Source: Acidisoma sp965199065
GTDB taxonomy: Bacteria; Pseudomonadota; Alphaproteobacteria; Acetobacterales; Acetobacteraceae
Length of the DNA: 64,000 nt
Direction of reading: 5' to 3'
NCBI RefSeq assembly: GCF_965199065.1
Contig: NZ_CBDAQN010000003.1
Coordinates: 1,488,001 to 1,552,000, forward strand
The notes under the pieces were generated by a model that worked only from the letters and a program-made list of their open reading frames with translations, made no database searches and was not told the DNA's origin. Position numbers and translations under genes: made by a program. Of this stretch, positions 42,371-51,599 are shown one piece after another (positions within the stretch are counted from its first letter, which is position 1; each line of letters starts with the position of its first letter).

Positions 42371-43816
42371 ATGACAGACGTGCCTGAAGCAGCTGACGCC
42401 TCCCGCAGCCGGCTCCGGACGATCGCTCTGATCGTCGCGACCGCGCTGTTCATGGAGCAACTCGACGCCACGGTGCTCTCGACCGCGCTGCCAAGCATGG
42501 CCCGCAGCTTCGGCGTTCAGCCGCTCAATATGAGCATCGCGCTCACCTCGTATCTGCTCAGCCTGGCGGTGTTCATCCCCGCCAGCGGCACGATCGCCGA
42601 CCGGTTCGGCACCCGCCGCGTGTTCAACGGCGCCATCATCCTGTTCACCATCGGCTCCATCCTATGCTCCGAAGCGAGCAGTTTGCCCCTCCTGGTGGCG
42701 GCGCGCCTCGTTCAGGGCATGGGGGGCGCGATGATGGTGCCGGTCGGACGGATCATCCTGCTCCGCAGCGTGCCGAAGTCCGAGCTGGTTTCGGCCATGG
42801 CCTGGTTTCTCGTGCCCGCTCTCGTCGGTCCCGTGCTGGGTCCGCCCCTCGGCGGTTTCATCACCACGTACCTCAACTGGCGATGGATATTCTTTATCAA
42901 TATCCCGATCGGCGTGCTCGGCGGCACGCTGGCGACCCTGCTCATCCCCGACATCCGCGAGACGCACCGCACGCCCTTCGACGCGCCGGGGTTCGTGCTC
43001 TCGGGCATCGCCCTCGCCTGCCTGACCTTCGGGTTCACCCTGGCGAGCCGCGGCTCGGAAGCGGTGGACGCCATTCTGCTGCTCGCGGTCGGCGTCGTCA
43101 GCGGCGCCGCCTACGTGATCTATGCGCGGCGCCGCCCGAACGCGATTCTCGACCTGCGGTTGATGCGGGTGCAGACCTTCCGCGTCTCGACCATCGCCGG
43201 GTCGCTCTCGCGCATCACCTGGGGCGCGGTGCCGTTTCTGCTGCCGATGATGATGCAGCTCGGCTTCGGCATGAGCGCCGCGGGCAGTGGCGCCGTCACC
43301 TTCATGAGCGCCGCCGGGGCGATGCTGATGAAGGCGTTCGCAGCCCCCCTGCTCAGGCGTTTCGGCTTTCGCCGCGTGCTCATCTGGAACCAGCTGCTGG
43401 CGACGCTTTGCATCGCCGCCTGCGCCACCTTCACCCGAGGCTGGCCGACGCCGGCGATCTTCGCGATCCTGCTCGCCGGCGGCTTCTTCCAGTCGCTGCA
43501 GTTCACGGCCTACAACACCATCGCCTATGCCGAGTTGCGGCCGGACCGGATGAGCGCGGCCACCAGCTTCTACACCGTCTTCCAGCAGCTCATGCTGTCG
43601 ATGGGCATCTGTGTCGCAGCCGGGGCGCTCGCCATCTCCTCCGCGATCGCCGGCCACCCGAACCCGGAACTCGGCGATTTCCGCATCGCATTCCTCGTGG
43701 TCAGCGTCGCCTCGCTGCTCTGCGGCCCGCTTTGCGCTCAACTTCCCGCCGCGGCCGGCGCAGAGATGAGCGGCCATGGCGGCCGGGCCCCGACCGCAGC
43801 ACCGACAAAGGGTTAG
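42371..43816 (+). CDS. MFS transporter, DHA2 (EmrB/QacA) family
   Basis: Predicted 14-helix proton-driven drug exporter, 481 residues. Visible family motifs: LDATVLSTALPSMARSFG in helix 1, the loop 2-3 motif GTIADRFGTRRVF, motif in helix 5 around LVPALVGPVLGPPLGGFI (motif C, typical of exporters) and W-RWIFFINIPIGVLG. AAGG precedes the ATG at 42371. No membrane-fusion or TetR gene nearby, so it probably works alone. Confidence 0.88.
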   Translation: MTDVPEAADASRSRLRTIALIVATALFMEQLDATVLSTALPSMARSFGVQPLNMSIALTSYLLSLAVFIPASGTIADRFGTRRVFNGAIILFTIGSILCSEASSLPLLVAARLVQGMGGAMMVPVGRIILLRSVPKSELVSAMAWFLVPALVGPVLGPPLGGFITTYLNWRWIFFINIPIGVLGGTLATLLIPDIRETHRTPFDAPGFVLSGIALACLTFGFTLASRGSEAVDAILLLAVGVVSGAAYVIYARRRPNAILDLRLMRVQTFRVSTIAGSLSRITWGAVPFLLPMMMQLGFGMSAAGSGAVTFMSAAGAMLMKAFAAPLLRRFGFRRVLIWNQLLATLCIAACATFTRGWPTPAIFAILLAGGFFQSLQFTAYNTIAYAELRPDRMSAATSFYTVFQQLMLSMGICVAAGALAISSAIAGHPNPELGDFRIAFLVVSVASLLCGPLCAQLPAAAGAEMSGHGGRAPTAAPTKG

Positions 43817-43899
43817 CGCCCACGAATGCTCTATGCTGCCCTGCGTGGCGGCTGTAGTAGCGTTCGGTCCGTCCAGGTGTTGACGCTCAAGGAGCGAAC

Positions 43900-45180
43900 G
43901 TGCCGCAGCAGCCGCTCCCGCACCTGTCCAGTGTCGCCGTGCCCACGGTCGAAACGGAGCGTGTAGGAGTGCCGCCCGCGCTGTGGGAAACCAAACGCGG
44001 TTCTGGGGCCCGTATGTGGCGCGTCCATCCGGCGACGAGCACCTTCCTCATCCTCATGGCCCTCTCCGGGTTCCGCCTGCTGGTCTATTGCGTGATCGCG
44101 CGCAGCTTCGGCGGAGCCACCCATGTGCTCTGCAACTACGATTGCGCCTGGTATGAGATGACGGCGCGGGCGGGATACGATCTCGCCCCTCATGGCGACA
44201 TCTACTCCAACACGGCGAACTGGGCATTTTTCCCGCTTTACCCGCTGCTCCTCGCGACGGTGACTGCGATCATGCCCGCATCGGTCGGCATGAGCTGGGC
44301 CGGCATCCTGCTGTCGACGGTCTGCTTCGCGGGCTTCGGAACTTTAGGCGGGCTGTACCTCCAGGGGAGCGGCGCCGGGCACACGACGTGGCGGGTCCCC
44401 ATGCCAATGGCATGGCTCGGCCTCGTCAGCCTATGGCCGGGCGATCTCTACTTCGCCTTCCCGTATTCCGAGGCACTCTATGCCCTGCTGATGATGGCGT
44501 CGCTGCTGGCCCTGACCCAGCGGCGAGTTCTGCGGTCGGCGCTCGCAAGCGCGGCCCTGACGGCGACCCGCCCGCCCGGGGTGATGATGGTGCCCGTGAT
44601 CGTCGCCGACCGGCTGCGCTATCTGTGGCAGCATCACCGCGCGGGCACGCTGCGAAAGATGCCCGTCACCGCCCTGAGCCACGTCCTGCTGCCTGTGGCG
44701 CTGGCGCCGCTCGGGCTCTTCGCTTTCATGGCGTATCTGCGCTGGCATATGGGTGACGGCCTCGCCTTCATCCACGTGCAGGCGACCTGGAACCGGCACG
44801 ATCTGCCGCCCTGGCTCTTCCTGTGGGACGGGCTGACGGCCAACGACTGGAGCAGAGTTCTTGCCCATCCGGCCCGGGAAAGCCTGTCCGTGGAGGCGAG
44901 CTTCGGGATCGCGGGGCTGGCGCTCGCGCTGCACCAGCTGCTCCGGCGGCGCTTCGCGGAAGCCTGGCTGATCGGCGCCAGCATCCTGGTCGCGAGCAGT
45001 TCGGGACTGCAGTCGATGCCGCGCTTCGTGCTGACGAACCCGATCGTCATTCTGGCCCTGTTCCGCCTGGGTGCGACGGGGGCGAGCCCACTCCGCCTTA
45101 CCCTGATCGCGCTGGCGCTAGGGCTGGCGCAGCTGCTGCTCGTTCTCGCCTGGTGCGTCGGCGCACCGGTTCTCTCCTAG
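43900..45180 (+). CDS. GT-C-type glycosyltransferase, PIG-V-like membrane protein
   Basis: The 426 residues have about ten predicted membrane helices. After the first helix comes an acidic loop DCAWYEMTARAGYD and then WAFFPLYPLLL, the arrangement of PIG-V-like and related polyprenyl-phosphate-sugar-dependent mannosyltransferases, where the acidic residue is catalytic. Acceptor unknown; likely a surface glycan or lipid. GTG start with AAGGAG five bases ahead. A small membrane-anchored protein gene begins one base after the stop, suggesting a dedicated partner. Confidence 0.75.
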   Translation: MPQQPLPHLSSVAVPTVETERVGVPPALWETKRGSGARMWRVHPATSTFLILMALSGFRLLVYCVIARSFGGATHVLCNYDCAWYEMTARAGYDLAPHGDIYSNTANWAFFPLYPLLLATVTAIMPASVGMSWAGILLSTVCFAGFGTLGGLYLQGSGAGHTTWRVPMPMAWLGLVSLWPGDLYFAFPYSEALYALLMMASLLALTQRRVLRSALASAALTATRPPGVMMVPVIVADRLRYLWQHHRAGTLRKMPVTALSHVLLPVALAPLGLFAFMAYLRWHMGDGLAFIHVQATWNRHDLPPWLFLWDGLTANDWSRVLAHPARESLSVEASFGIAGLALALHQLLRRRFAEAWLIGASILVASSSGLQSMPRFVLTNPIVILALFRLGATGASPLRLTLIALALGLAQLLLVLAWCVGAPVLS

Positions 45181-45181
45181 G

Positions 45182-45811
45182 ATGCTGCGGATCGGGGCCC
45201 TTCTGCTTGGCCTCGGCCTGTTGGGCTTCGAGGCATCGACCATCGTCATCAGTCTGCTGAGGCCGGCCGTCTCGCAGCAGTATCGCGCGGTCTATCTCGC
45301 GCACCGGCAACTGTGCTGGCTGTCGCCGGCCGAGCAGGCGGAGGCGGCGGCGGACCCTTACCTCGCCGGGCTGCCCGACGAGGCGGATGTCGCGCGTCTC
45401 GACCACCGCACCCTCTGCATGCTGCTGCCGGATTGGCCCCCCGCGCCACATCGCACCGCCGACGGCGGCGTCTTCAGCCAGAGAGAGCACGTCGAGATCA
45501 TGCTGCCGGTCCGGCCGGGACAAACCAGCGCCACGCTGATCGTGGAGGGCTACGCGCCACCCCGCATCGCCCGCCGCGCCGCGGGAACCGAGATCGAGAT
45601 CAGGCCCATCGTCGATGGCACGCCGCAGATGCCGGCGTCGCTCATGGTCGGGCAGACGATTGAGTTGAGGATCGGCCTGCCTCCGGCCCCGATGGCCCGC
45701 ATCGTCCGCGTCACGCTGGTCATTCCTCAGCCGCACTGGCTCCAGGCGCTCAACGACAGCGACGACCCACAGTATCTCGGGGTCGTGTTGCGGCGGATCG
45801 ATAGGCGCTAG
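45182..45811 (+). CDS. membrane-anchored protein of unknown function, partner of the GT-C gene
   Basis: The 209 residues begin with a hydrophobic helix (RIGALLLGLGLLGFEASTIVI) serving as signal or anchor; the rest is predicted soluble and beta-rich in the second half (SATLIVEGYAPPR, VRVTLVIPQPHWLQAL). A helical AEQAEAAADP stretch and two Cys (LCWLS, LCMLLP) lie in the first third. No family recognised. Translation is probably coupled to the glycosyltransferase. Confidence 0.7.
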   Translation: MLRIGALLLGLGLLGFEASTIVISLLRPAVSQQYRAVYLAHRQLCWLSPAEQAEAAADPYLAGLPDEADVARLDHRTLCMLLPDWPPAPHRTADGGVFSQREHVEIMLPVRPGQTSATLIVEGYAPPRIARRAAGTEIEIRPIVDGTPQMPASLMVGQTIELRIGLPPAPMARIVRVTLVIPQPHWLQALNDSDDPQYLGVVLRRIDRR

Positions 45812-45838
45812 CGCCTCCGCGGCGTAAACTCGGCGGAT

Positions 45839-47332
45839 ATGGGAGTGACGCCAATGCTCGATACGGTGACCGATCTGCCTCTGAAGGACAGTTCGCTGCT
45901 CCGGCAGGCGAACCTGCTGGACGGCCGCTGGATCGGTGCCGACAGCGGCGACACGGTGCCCGTCACGAACCCCGCCAACGGCGCCGTCATCGGCACGGTG
46001 CCGTCCATGGGCACGGCCGAAACCCGCCGCGCGATCGAGGCCGCCCATCGCGCCCAGCCGGCGTGGCGGGGGCTGCTCGCCAAGGAGCGCAGCGCCATCC
46101 TGCGCCGGCTCTTCAACCTCATGATGGAGAACCAGGAAGACCTCGCCATCATCATGACGGCCGAGCAGGGCAAGCCTCTGGCGGAGAGCCGCGGCGAGAT
46201 CACGTATGCCGCGAGCTTCATCGAGTGGTTCGCCGAGGAGGCCAAACGCATCTACGGAGACGTGATCCCCGAGAACCTGCACGGCCGGCGCATTCTCGTG
46301 ACGAAGGAGCCGATCGGCGTGTTCGCCGCCATCACGCCCTGGAACTTTCCAGCCGCCATGATCACGCGCAAGGCGGGTCCCGGCTGGGCCGCCGGCTGCA
46401 CCGGCGTGATCCGCCCGGCGACCGAGACGCCGTTCTCGGCGCTGGCCCTCGGCGTACTGGCGGAGCGGGCTGGCATGCCGCCCGGCGTCTGCAACGTGCT
46501 GACCGGCCCCGGCCGCGTGATGGGCGCCGAACTCACCGCGAACCCGCTCGTGCGCAAGCTCTCCTTCACCGGCAGCACCGAGGTGGGTGCGATGTTGCTC
46601 GCGCAATGTGCGCCGACCATCAAGAAGACGAGCATGGAGCTTGGCGGCAACGCGCCCTTCATTGTCTTCGACGACGCCGATCTCGATGCCGCGGTCCAGG
46701 GCGCGATGATCTCGAAGTTCCGCAACACCGGCCAGACCTGCGTCTGCGCCAACCGCATCCTGGTGCAGGACGGCGTCTTCGACGCGTTTGCCGAGAAGCT
46801 GCGCACGGCTGTCGAGGCTTTGCAGGTGTCGGACGGCATGGAGGCGGGGGCGACCCAGGGGCCGCTCATCAACAAGGCCGCCGTCGAGAAGGTGCGCGAG
46901 CATATCGAGGATGCGGTGAGCCACGGCGCGCGCATCGTCACCGGCGGCAAGCCGCACAAGCTTGGCGGCAACTTCTACGAGCCGACCGTGCTGGCCGATG
47001 TGCCGCGCGGCGCGAAGATCTTTTCCGAGGAAACCTTCGGTCCGGTGGCGCCGCTGTTCCGCTTCAAAACCGAGGAGGAGGCGATCCAGCTCGCCAACGA
47101 CACCGAGTTCGGCCTCGCCTCGTATTTCTACGCGCGCGACGTGGGCCGCATCTTCCGCGTCTCGTCGGCGCTCGAATACGGCATGGTCGGGGTGAACGAG
47201 GGGATGATCAGCACCGAGGTCGCGCCCTTCGGCGGTGTCAAGTCATCCGGTCTCGGGCGCGAGGGCAGCAAGTACGGGATCGAAGATTACCTCGAGATCA
47301 AATACGTCGCGTTAGGCGGCCTCGGAAGTTGA
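45839..47332 (+). CDS. gabD: NAD(P)-dependent succinate-semialdehyde dehydrogenase family enzyme
   Basis: Oxidises succinate semialdehyde to succinate, or a related aldehyde. The 497 residues show ALDH blocks: ITPWNFPAAMITRKAGP near 165-181, FTGSTEVG near 243-250, ELGGNAPFIVFDDADL with the general-base Glu near 265-280, and catalytic Cys near 301 in NTGQTCVCANR. Odd: the position normally occupied by the cofactor-binding lysine (V-K-P) is Arg192 (VIRPATETP), and the preceding segment reads GWAAGCTGVI instead of ALAAGCT. Start could be 45839 or ATG 45854. The dicarboxylate/sugar-acid type MFS gene follows 106 bases later. Confidence 0.88.
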   Translation: MGVTPMLDTVTDLPLKDSSLLRQANLLDGRWIGADSGDTVPVTNPANGAVIGTVPSMGTAETRRAIEAAHRAQPAWRGLLAKERSAILRRLFNLMMENQEDLAIIMTAEQGKPLAESRGEITYAASFIEWFAEEAKRIYGDVIPENLHGRRILVTKEPIGVFAAITPWNFPAAMITRKAGPGWAAGCTGVIRPATETPFSALALGVLAERAGMPPGVCNVLTGPGRVMGAELTANPLVRKLSFTGSTEVGAMLLAQCAPTIKKTSMELGGNAPFIVFDDADLDAAVQGAMISKFRNTGQTCVCANRILVQDGVFDAFAEKLRTAVEALQVSDGMEAGATQGPLINKAAVEKVREHIEDAVSHGARIVTGGKPHKLGGNFYEPTVLADVPRGAKIFSEETFGPVAPLFRFKTEEEAIQLANDTEFGLASYFYARDVGRIFRVSSALEYGMVGVNEGMISTEVAPFGGVKSSGLGREGSKYGIEDYLEIKYVALGGLGS

Positions 47333-47438
47333 GCCGTGTACTGACGAAGCGGTGACCGGCCGACGACTTTCGCTTCTCCTCAGGTAGGAGCTAACCTTCC
47401 GGCGAACCCGTCGAAGATGGGGCTGGGGAGAACACGTC

Positions 47439-48755
47439 ATGTCTGCGAACGCGACCATAAAACCAGAGGACGTAGGCAACCGGCGATGGCTCCGGCTGAT
47501 CCCGATCGCCATGATCGTCTACGTCATCTCCTTCATGGACCGGACGAACATCTCCTACGCCTTCGCGGGCATCGGGCACGAGTTCCATGTGAACAAGGCG
47601 GCACAGGGTGCGGCGGGCGGCATTTTCTTCGTCGGCTACATCATGCTCCAAATCCCCGGCGGCTGGCTGGCGGAGCACTGGTCGGCCCGGAAGTTCGTTG
47701 CCGTGATGATCGTCTTCTGGGGCCTTGCGGCTCTGGCCTGCGGCCTCGTCCATAGCTTTACCGAACTGGTCATCGCCCGGTTCTTTCTCGGCGTAGCTGA
47801 GGGCGGCATCTGGCCCGCTATCCTCGTGCTGCTCAGCCACTGGTTTCCCGTGCAGGAACGGGCCCGCGCCTATGCCTTCTGGATGGCGAACCTCGCGATC
47901 TCCTCCATCATCACGCAGCCTCTGTCGGGCTGGATCATCTCGCACTCCGACTGGCGCACGCTGTTCTTCGTCGAGGGCGCGCTGCCGTTCATCATCGCGC
48001 TGCCGCTGTGGCTGCTTTTCGTGAAGGACCGGCCGAGCGAGGCTACCTGGGTGTCGGCCTCCGAACGGGAGTACATCGAGCGGTCGATCGCCCAGGATCG
48101 CGCGCATGAGCCGACGCCCGGACCGTTCCGCGACATCTTCACCAACAGCACCATCTGGCGGCTGGTGGGCGTATACTTCCTCATCCAGGTCGGCTTCTAC
48201 GGCCTCAACATGTGGCTGCCGACGCTGCTGAAGACGCTCACCAAGCAGGGGTTCGGCACCGTCGGGCTGATCGCGGCCCTGCCGTATCTCACCGCCATCG
48301 TCCTGCTGTTCGGCAACGGCTGGCTGGCGGACAAGACCCGGCGCTACGCGTTCCATGTCTGCCTGGCGACGGTGATGGGGGCGATCGCCCTGGTGCTGTC
48401 CGTCTACGTCGCCTCGACGAGCATCGCGCTCTCCGTCGTCTTCATCTGTCTCGCGATCGGCGGGGCGCTCGCCTATGACGGGCCGTTCTGGGCGGCGTCC
48501 TCCCGCGTGCTGCCGGTGGCGATGGCCGGCGGCGCGATGGGCCTGATCAACGCGCTCGGCAATCTCGGCGGCTATTTCGGGCCGTTTCTCGGAGGGTACC
48601 TGCAGGACCGGACGGGCAGCTTCTTCGCGACGGCCATGCTGTTCGCGGGATCGCTGGCGCTCGCTGGCATCCTGATGATGACGATCCGGCTGCGGGAGAG
48701 GCCGCACGACAGGGTGACGACCGGCTCACCGAACCTGCCTCGCGCGGCGGAGTAG
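47439..48755 (+). CDS. MFS transporter, anion:cation symporter (ACS) family
   Basis: The 438 residues have 12 predicted helices with ACS-family blocks: MDRTNISYAFAGIGHEFHV near 39-57, GYIMLQIPGGWLAEHWSARKF, FFLGVAEGGIWPAILVLLSHWFP and the middle SDWRTLFFVEGALPF. Members take up organic acids such as tartrate, phthalate or sugar acids. Placed after a semialdehyde dehydrogenase and before a YjbR-family gene; substrate not readable. Confidence 0.88.
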   Translation: MSANATIKPEDVGNRRWLRLIPIAMIVYVISFMDRTNISYAFAGIGHEFHVNKAAQGAAGGIFFVGYIMLQIPGGWLAEHWSARKFVAVMIVFWGLAALACGLVHSFTELVIARFFLGVAEGGIWPAILVLLSHWFPVQERARAYAFWMANLAISSIITQPLSGWIISHSDWRTLFFVEGALPFIIALPLWLLFVKDRPSEATWVSASEREYIERSIAQDRAHEPTPGPFRDIFTNSTIWRLVGVYFLIQVGFYGLNMWLPTLLKTLTKQGFGTVGLIAALPYLTAIVLLFGNGWLADKTRRYAFHVCLATVMGAIALVLSVYVASTSIALSVVFICLAIGGALAYDGPFWAASSRVLPVAMAGGAMGLINALGNLGGYFGPFLGGYLQDRTGSFFATAMLFAGSLALAGILMMTIRLRERPHDRVTTGSPNLPRAAE

Positions 48756-48771
48756 GGCGTCATCGCCCGTC

Positions 48772-49092
48772 ATGCTGTTCGACGCGTTCCGCGAGGTCGT
48801 CGGTAGCCTGCCCGGCGCCTCGCTCGAGGTGAAGTTCGGAAACAAGCGGACGTTCTGCGTTGGCGGCCATATGTTCGCGCGCGCCGGGTTGGTAGGGCAA
48901 GAAGCCCCGCTCTACGGCTTCAAGGCCGGCGTCGCCTTCGAGCCGCTCATCGAACAGGGCATCGCGCGGCCGATGCCCTATCTAGGCCGCGCGCGGTGGG
49001 TCGAACTGCTGCGGCATGACGCGCTGGCCGACGACGAACTGCGCGACTATGTGCGGCGTTCCTATGAGCTGGTGTCGAAGCGCCGACGATAG
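48772..49092 (+). CDS. MmcQ/YjbR family protein
   Basis: Small protein of 106 residues with the YjbR-like fold: a helix (FDAFREVVGSLPGASLEVKFG), two strands around FCVGGHMFARAG, and the closing RARWVELLRHDALADDELRDYVRRSYELVSKRRR. Known members bind nucleic acid or act as MmcQ-like accessory proteins, and the role is not defined. Begins 16 bases after the MFS stop and may be co-transcribed. Confidence 0.8.
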   Translation: MLFDAFREVVGSLPGASLEVKFGNKRTFCVGGHMFARAGLVGQEAPLYGFKAGVAFEPLIEQGIARPMPYLGRARWVELLRHDALADDELRDYVRRSYELVSKRRR

Positions 49093-49105
49093 CCTGTGCT
49101 GGTCT

Positions 49106-50047
49106 TCACGCGGCGTTCCAACCGGGGGCAAGATCGCTCAATCCGAGCCGCCTGAACGCCAGAATGGCAGCGCCCAGTAAAGCGCCGCCCCCACCCAGCG
49201 TCGAGCGCAGGATCGGCGGCGGCGGACGCCAGGCGAGGCGCTGGGACAACGCCAGCCGCAACGGGTCCAGCAAAATCTCACCGGCCTCCGCGAGGCCACC
49301 GCCGATGACAATCACCGCCGGGTCGAGCAGCATCGTCACTGTCGTCAGTGCGATCGACAAGGCTTGCACCGCGTCGTCCCAGGCGCGAGCAGCGATCGGG
49401 TCAGACCCTAGGCGGTCTGCGATGTCGCCGGCGACAAGGCTGCCCTCGCCGCCCAAAGCACGGTAGCGGCGGGCGATGGCGGCAGCAGAGGCGTAGGTCT
49501 CGAGGCAGCCGATCTGCCCACAGGCGCACAGCTCGCCACCCGGAAAGACCGGCGCATGCCCCAACTCGCCCGCCATGCCCTTTGCACCTGCGACCGCCTG
49601 CCCGTGGGTTACCACGGACGCAGCGATCCCCGTGCCGATCATAACCATGACCGAGTCCGGGAACCCACGCGCGGCGCCGAGAAGCGCCTCGGCAAGGCCG
49701 GCCGTCCGCACGTCATGGCCGCTCGCGACCGGGAGCGCATGCCGTTCCGCGAGACGCGGCCCCAGCGGGAAGTCGCGCCAGCCGAGATTGGCGGCGAACA
49801 GGACGTGGCCTGTGCTCTCATCCATCCCCGGCGCGATGAGCCCGATTGCAACCGGCGTCACTCCCGACGCGGCGGCGGCCTCAATGCAACGACCGACGAA
49901 GGCGTCGAGCCGCGCAAATGCCGCCTCGCCCAATGCACCGAGGGTCGACGTGGCATCGGTCAAGAGGCGGCGCCCCTCGGCATCGATCAGCGCCGCCTTG
50001 AAACTCGTGCCACCGACATCGACCGCCAGCACCACGGGCGGCGTCAT
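49106..50047 (-). CDS. ROK-family sugar kinase
   Basis: The 313 residues show the ROK ATP motif AVDVGGTSFKAALID near 8-22, the second phosphate loop MIGTGIAASVV near 138, and the zinc signature CACGQIGCLETYAS with the ExGH-type GELGHAPV just before it (catalytic/substrate Glu and zinc His). Family members phosphorylate glucose, N-acetylglucosamine, N-acetylmannosamine or fructose. It closes a minus-strand operon with CutC and a sugar ABC transporter, overlapping cutC by four bases, so it should phosphorylate the imported sugar. Confidence 0.9.
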   Translation of the reverse strand: MTPPVVLAVDVGGTSFKAALIDAEGRRLLTDATSTLGALGEAAFARLDAFVGRCIEAAAASGVTPVAIGLIAPGMDESTGHVLFAANLGWRDFPLGPRLAERHALPVASGHDVRTAGLAEALLGAARGFPDSVMVMIGTGIAASVVTHGQAVAGAKGMAGELGHAPVFPGGELCACGQIGCLETYASAAAIARRYRALGGEGSLVAGDIADRLGSDPIAARAWDDAVQALSIALTTVTMLLDPAVIVIGGGLAEAGEILLDPLRLALSQRLAWRPPPPILRSTLGGGGALLGAAILAFRRLGLSDLAPGWNAA

Positions 50048-50754
50048 GCCGCGTGCCGTGCCGCCTGGATGAAAGCCGCGATCTCCTCGGTCGAGGTCAC
50101 CTGCCGGCCGAAGGCGTCGGGACGCATCGCCCGGAGATGCACCTCGGGCACATGCGTCCGCTCGAGCAGCGCGCGCACGTTCCCGGCCCGCACTCCGCCG
50201 CCGGCGATGATCGTCACCCGCCCGGCAGACCGCTCGACCAAAATCCTCAGGGTCTCGACGCCGCCCTCCGCGGTTGGGCTGCCGCCGGAGGTCAGCACCG
50301 ACCGGATGCCGAGGCCGAGCAGCGTGTCGAGTGCGGCACCGAGGTCGCGCGTCACGTCAAACGCCTTGTGGAAGGTCATCGGCAGGCCGCCGCACGCGAC
50401 CTTCAGCCGTGCGATCGCCCGCGCGTCGATGACGCCGGAGGTTGTCAGTGCCCCGCAGACGAAACCAACAACGACGCCCGGAGCCTTTGGCAGGGCGCGG
50501 AAGGCGGCGATGTCGGCCAGCATGACGTCCACCTCCTCCGAGGAGAAGACATAGTTGCCGCCACGCGGCCGGATCATGATCCTCACACCGAGTCGTCGAA
50601 CACGTCCGAGAACCGCCTGCACCAGCCCGATGCTCGGCGTCAGCCCGCCCTCGGACAGCGCACTGCAAAGCTCGATCCGGTCGGCGCCCTCGGCCTCGGC
50701 GGCCAAAGCGCCCGCCACGTCGTCGACGCAGATCTCGACCAGCGGCGGCGTCAT
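50044..50754 (-). CDS. cutC: CutC family protein
   Basis: TIM-barrel protein of 236 residues with CutC blocks: LVEICVDDVAGALAAEAEGADRIELCSALSEGGLTPS, IMIRPRGGNYVFSSEEVDVM, FHKAFDVTRD and SVLTSGGSPTAEGG. Named for copper homeostasis in E. coli, although that role is disputed. Here it sits between a ROK kinase and sugar permeases with four-base overlaps on both sides, which points to a function in sugar metabolism. Confidence 0.92.
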   Translation of the reverse strand: MTPPLVEICVDDVAGALAAEAEGADRIELCSALSEGGLTPSIGLVQAVLGRVRRLGVRIMIRPRGGNYVFSSEEVDVMLADIAAFRALPKAPGVVVGFVCGALTTSGVIDARAIARLKVACGGLPMTFHKAFDVTRDLGAALDTLLGLGIRSVLTSGGSPTAEGGVETLRILVERSAGRVTIIAGGGVRAGNVRALLERTHVPEVHLRAMRPDAFGRQVTSTEEIAAFIQAARHAA

Positions 50755-51599
50755 TTAATAGAGCCGGCGGTGAGACCGCCGACGACTTTCCCCTCGATCA
50801 GGGCGAAGAGGATGATGACCGGGATGGTCGCGATCACCGAACCCGCAAAGAGATGGCGCCAATCCACAGAATACTGGCCGATGTAGCTGTTCAACGTCAC
50901 CGTCAGCGGTTCCGTCGTCGAGGAGGTCGTCAGCGTCAGCGCCACGATGAACTCGTTCCAGGCGGCGATGAAGGTGAAGATGAGGGCGGTGACGATGCCC
51001 GGCAAGGCGAGCGGCAACGTCACGCGGAACAGCGCGCCCAGGCGCGTCGAGCCATCGATGAAGGCAGCCTCCTCCAGCTCCTGCGGGATGGCGGAGACAT
51101 ACGCGTTCAGAATCCAGACGGCGAAGGCCATGTTGAAGCCGGCGTTGACGAGGATGAGCGACGAGACCGTGTCGATCATGCCGAAGCTCAGGAACTCGCG
51201 GTAGATGCCGACCAGCATGGCCGTCGGCTGGAACATCTGCGTCACCAGCACCAGCAGCATGAAGAGGCCGCGGCCGCGGAAGCGCTGGCGGGCGGTGTAG
51301 TAGGCGGCAGGGATCGCCACCAGCAGCACGAGGACCGTGGAGCCGCCCGCGACCTCCAGGCTGATGCGCAGGTTGTTGCCGAAACCGGTGCTCCAGATGT
51401 CGAAGAAACTCCGGACATCGAAGCGCGTCGGCAGAAAGTCGCGGTCGAGCATCTGGTCGGCGGGCCGCACCGCCGAGATCATCATCTCGATGTAGGGCAG
51501 CAGGAAGATGGTGGCGACGATGTAGGCGATGCCGGCATAGATGAGGCTATGCAGCGGCCACCGGGCACGCCTCGGCGGCGCGGAACTGACCGCCGACAT
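50751..51599 (-). CDS. carbohydrate ABC transporter permease, MalG type
   Basis: The 282 residues have six predicted helices and the EAA loop EEAAFIDGSTRLGALFRVTLPLALPGIV that contacts the ATPase. N-terminal extension is short and basic. Typical of the CUT1 family (oligosaccharides, glycerol phosphate). Ends inside the cutC start (ATGA overlap). No ATP-binding subunit is encoded in the operon. Confidence 0.92.
   Translation of the reverse strand: MSAVSSAPPRRARWPLHSLIYAGIAYIVATIFLLPYIEMMISAVRPADQMLDRDFLPTRFDVRSFFDIWSTGFGNNLRISLEVAGGSTVLVLLVAIPAAYYTARQRFRGRGLFMLLVLVTQMFQPTAMLVGIYREFLSFGMIDTVSSLILVNAGFNMAFAVWILNAYVSAIPQELEEAAFIDGSTRLGALFRVTLPLALPGIVTALIFTFIAAWNEFIVALTLTTSSTTEPLTVTLNSYIGQYSVDWRHLFAGSVIATIPVIILFALIEGKVVGGLTAGSIK

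Noticed and set aside
45098..46957. A 619-codon minus-strand frame across the GT-C partner and gabD
   Set aside because: Opposes two genes with clear homology or structure and has no recognisable domain.
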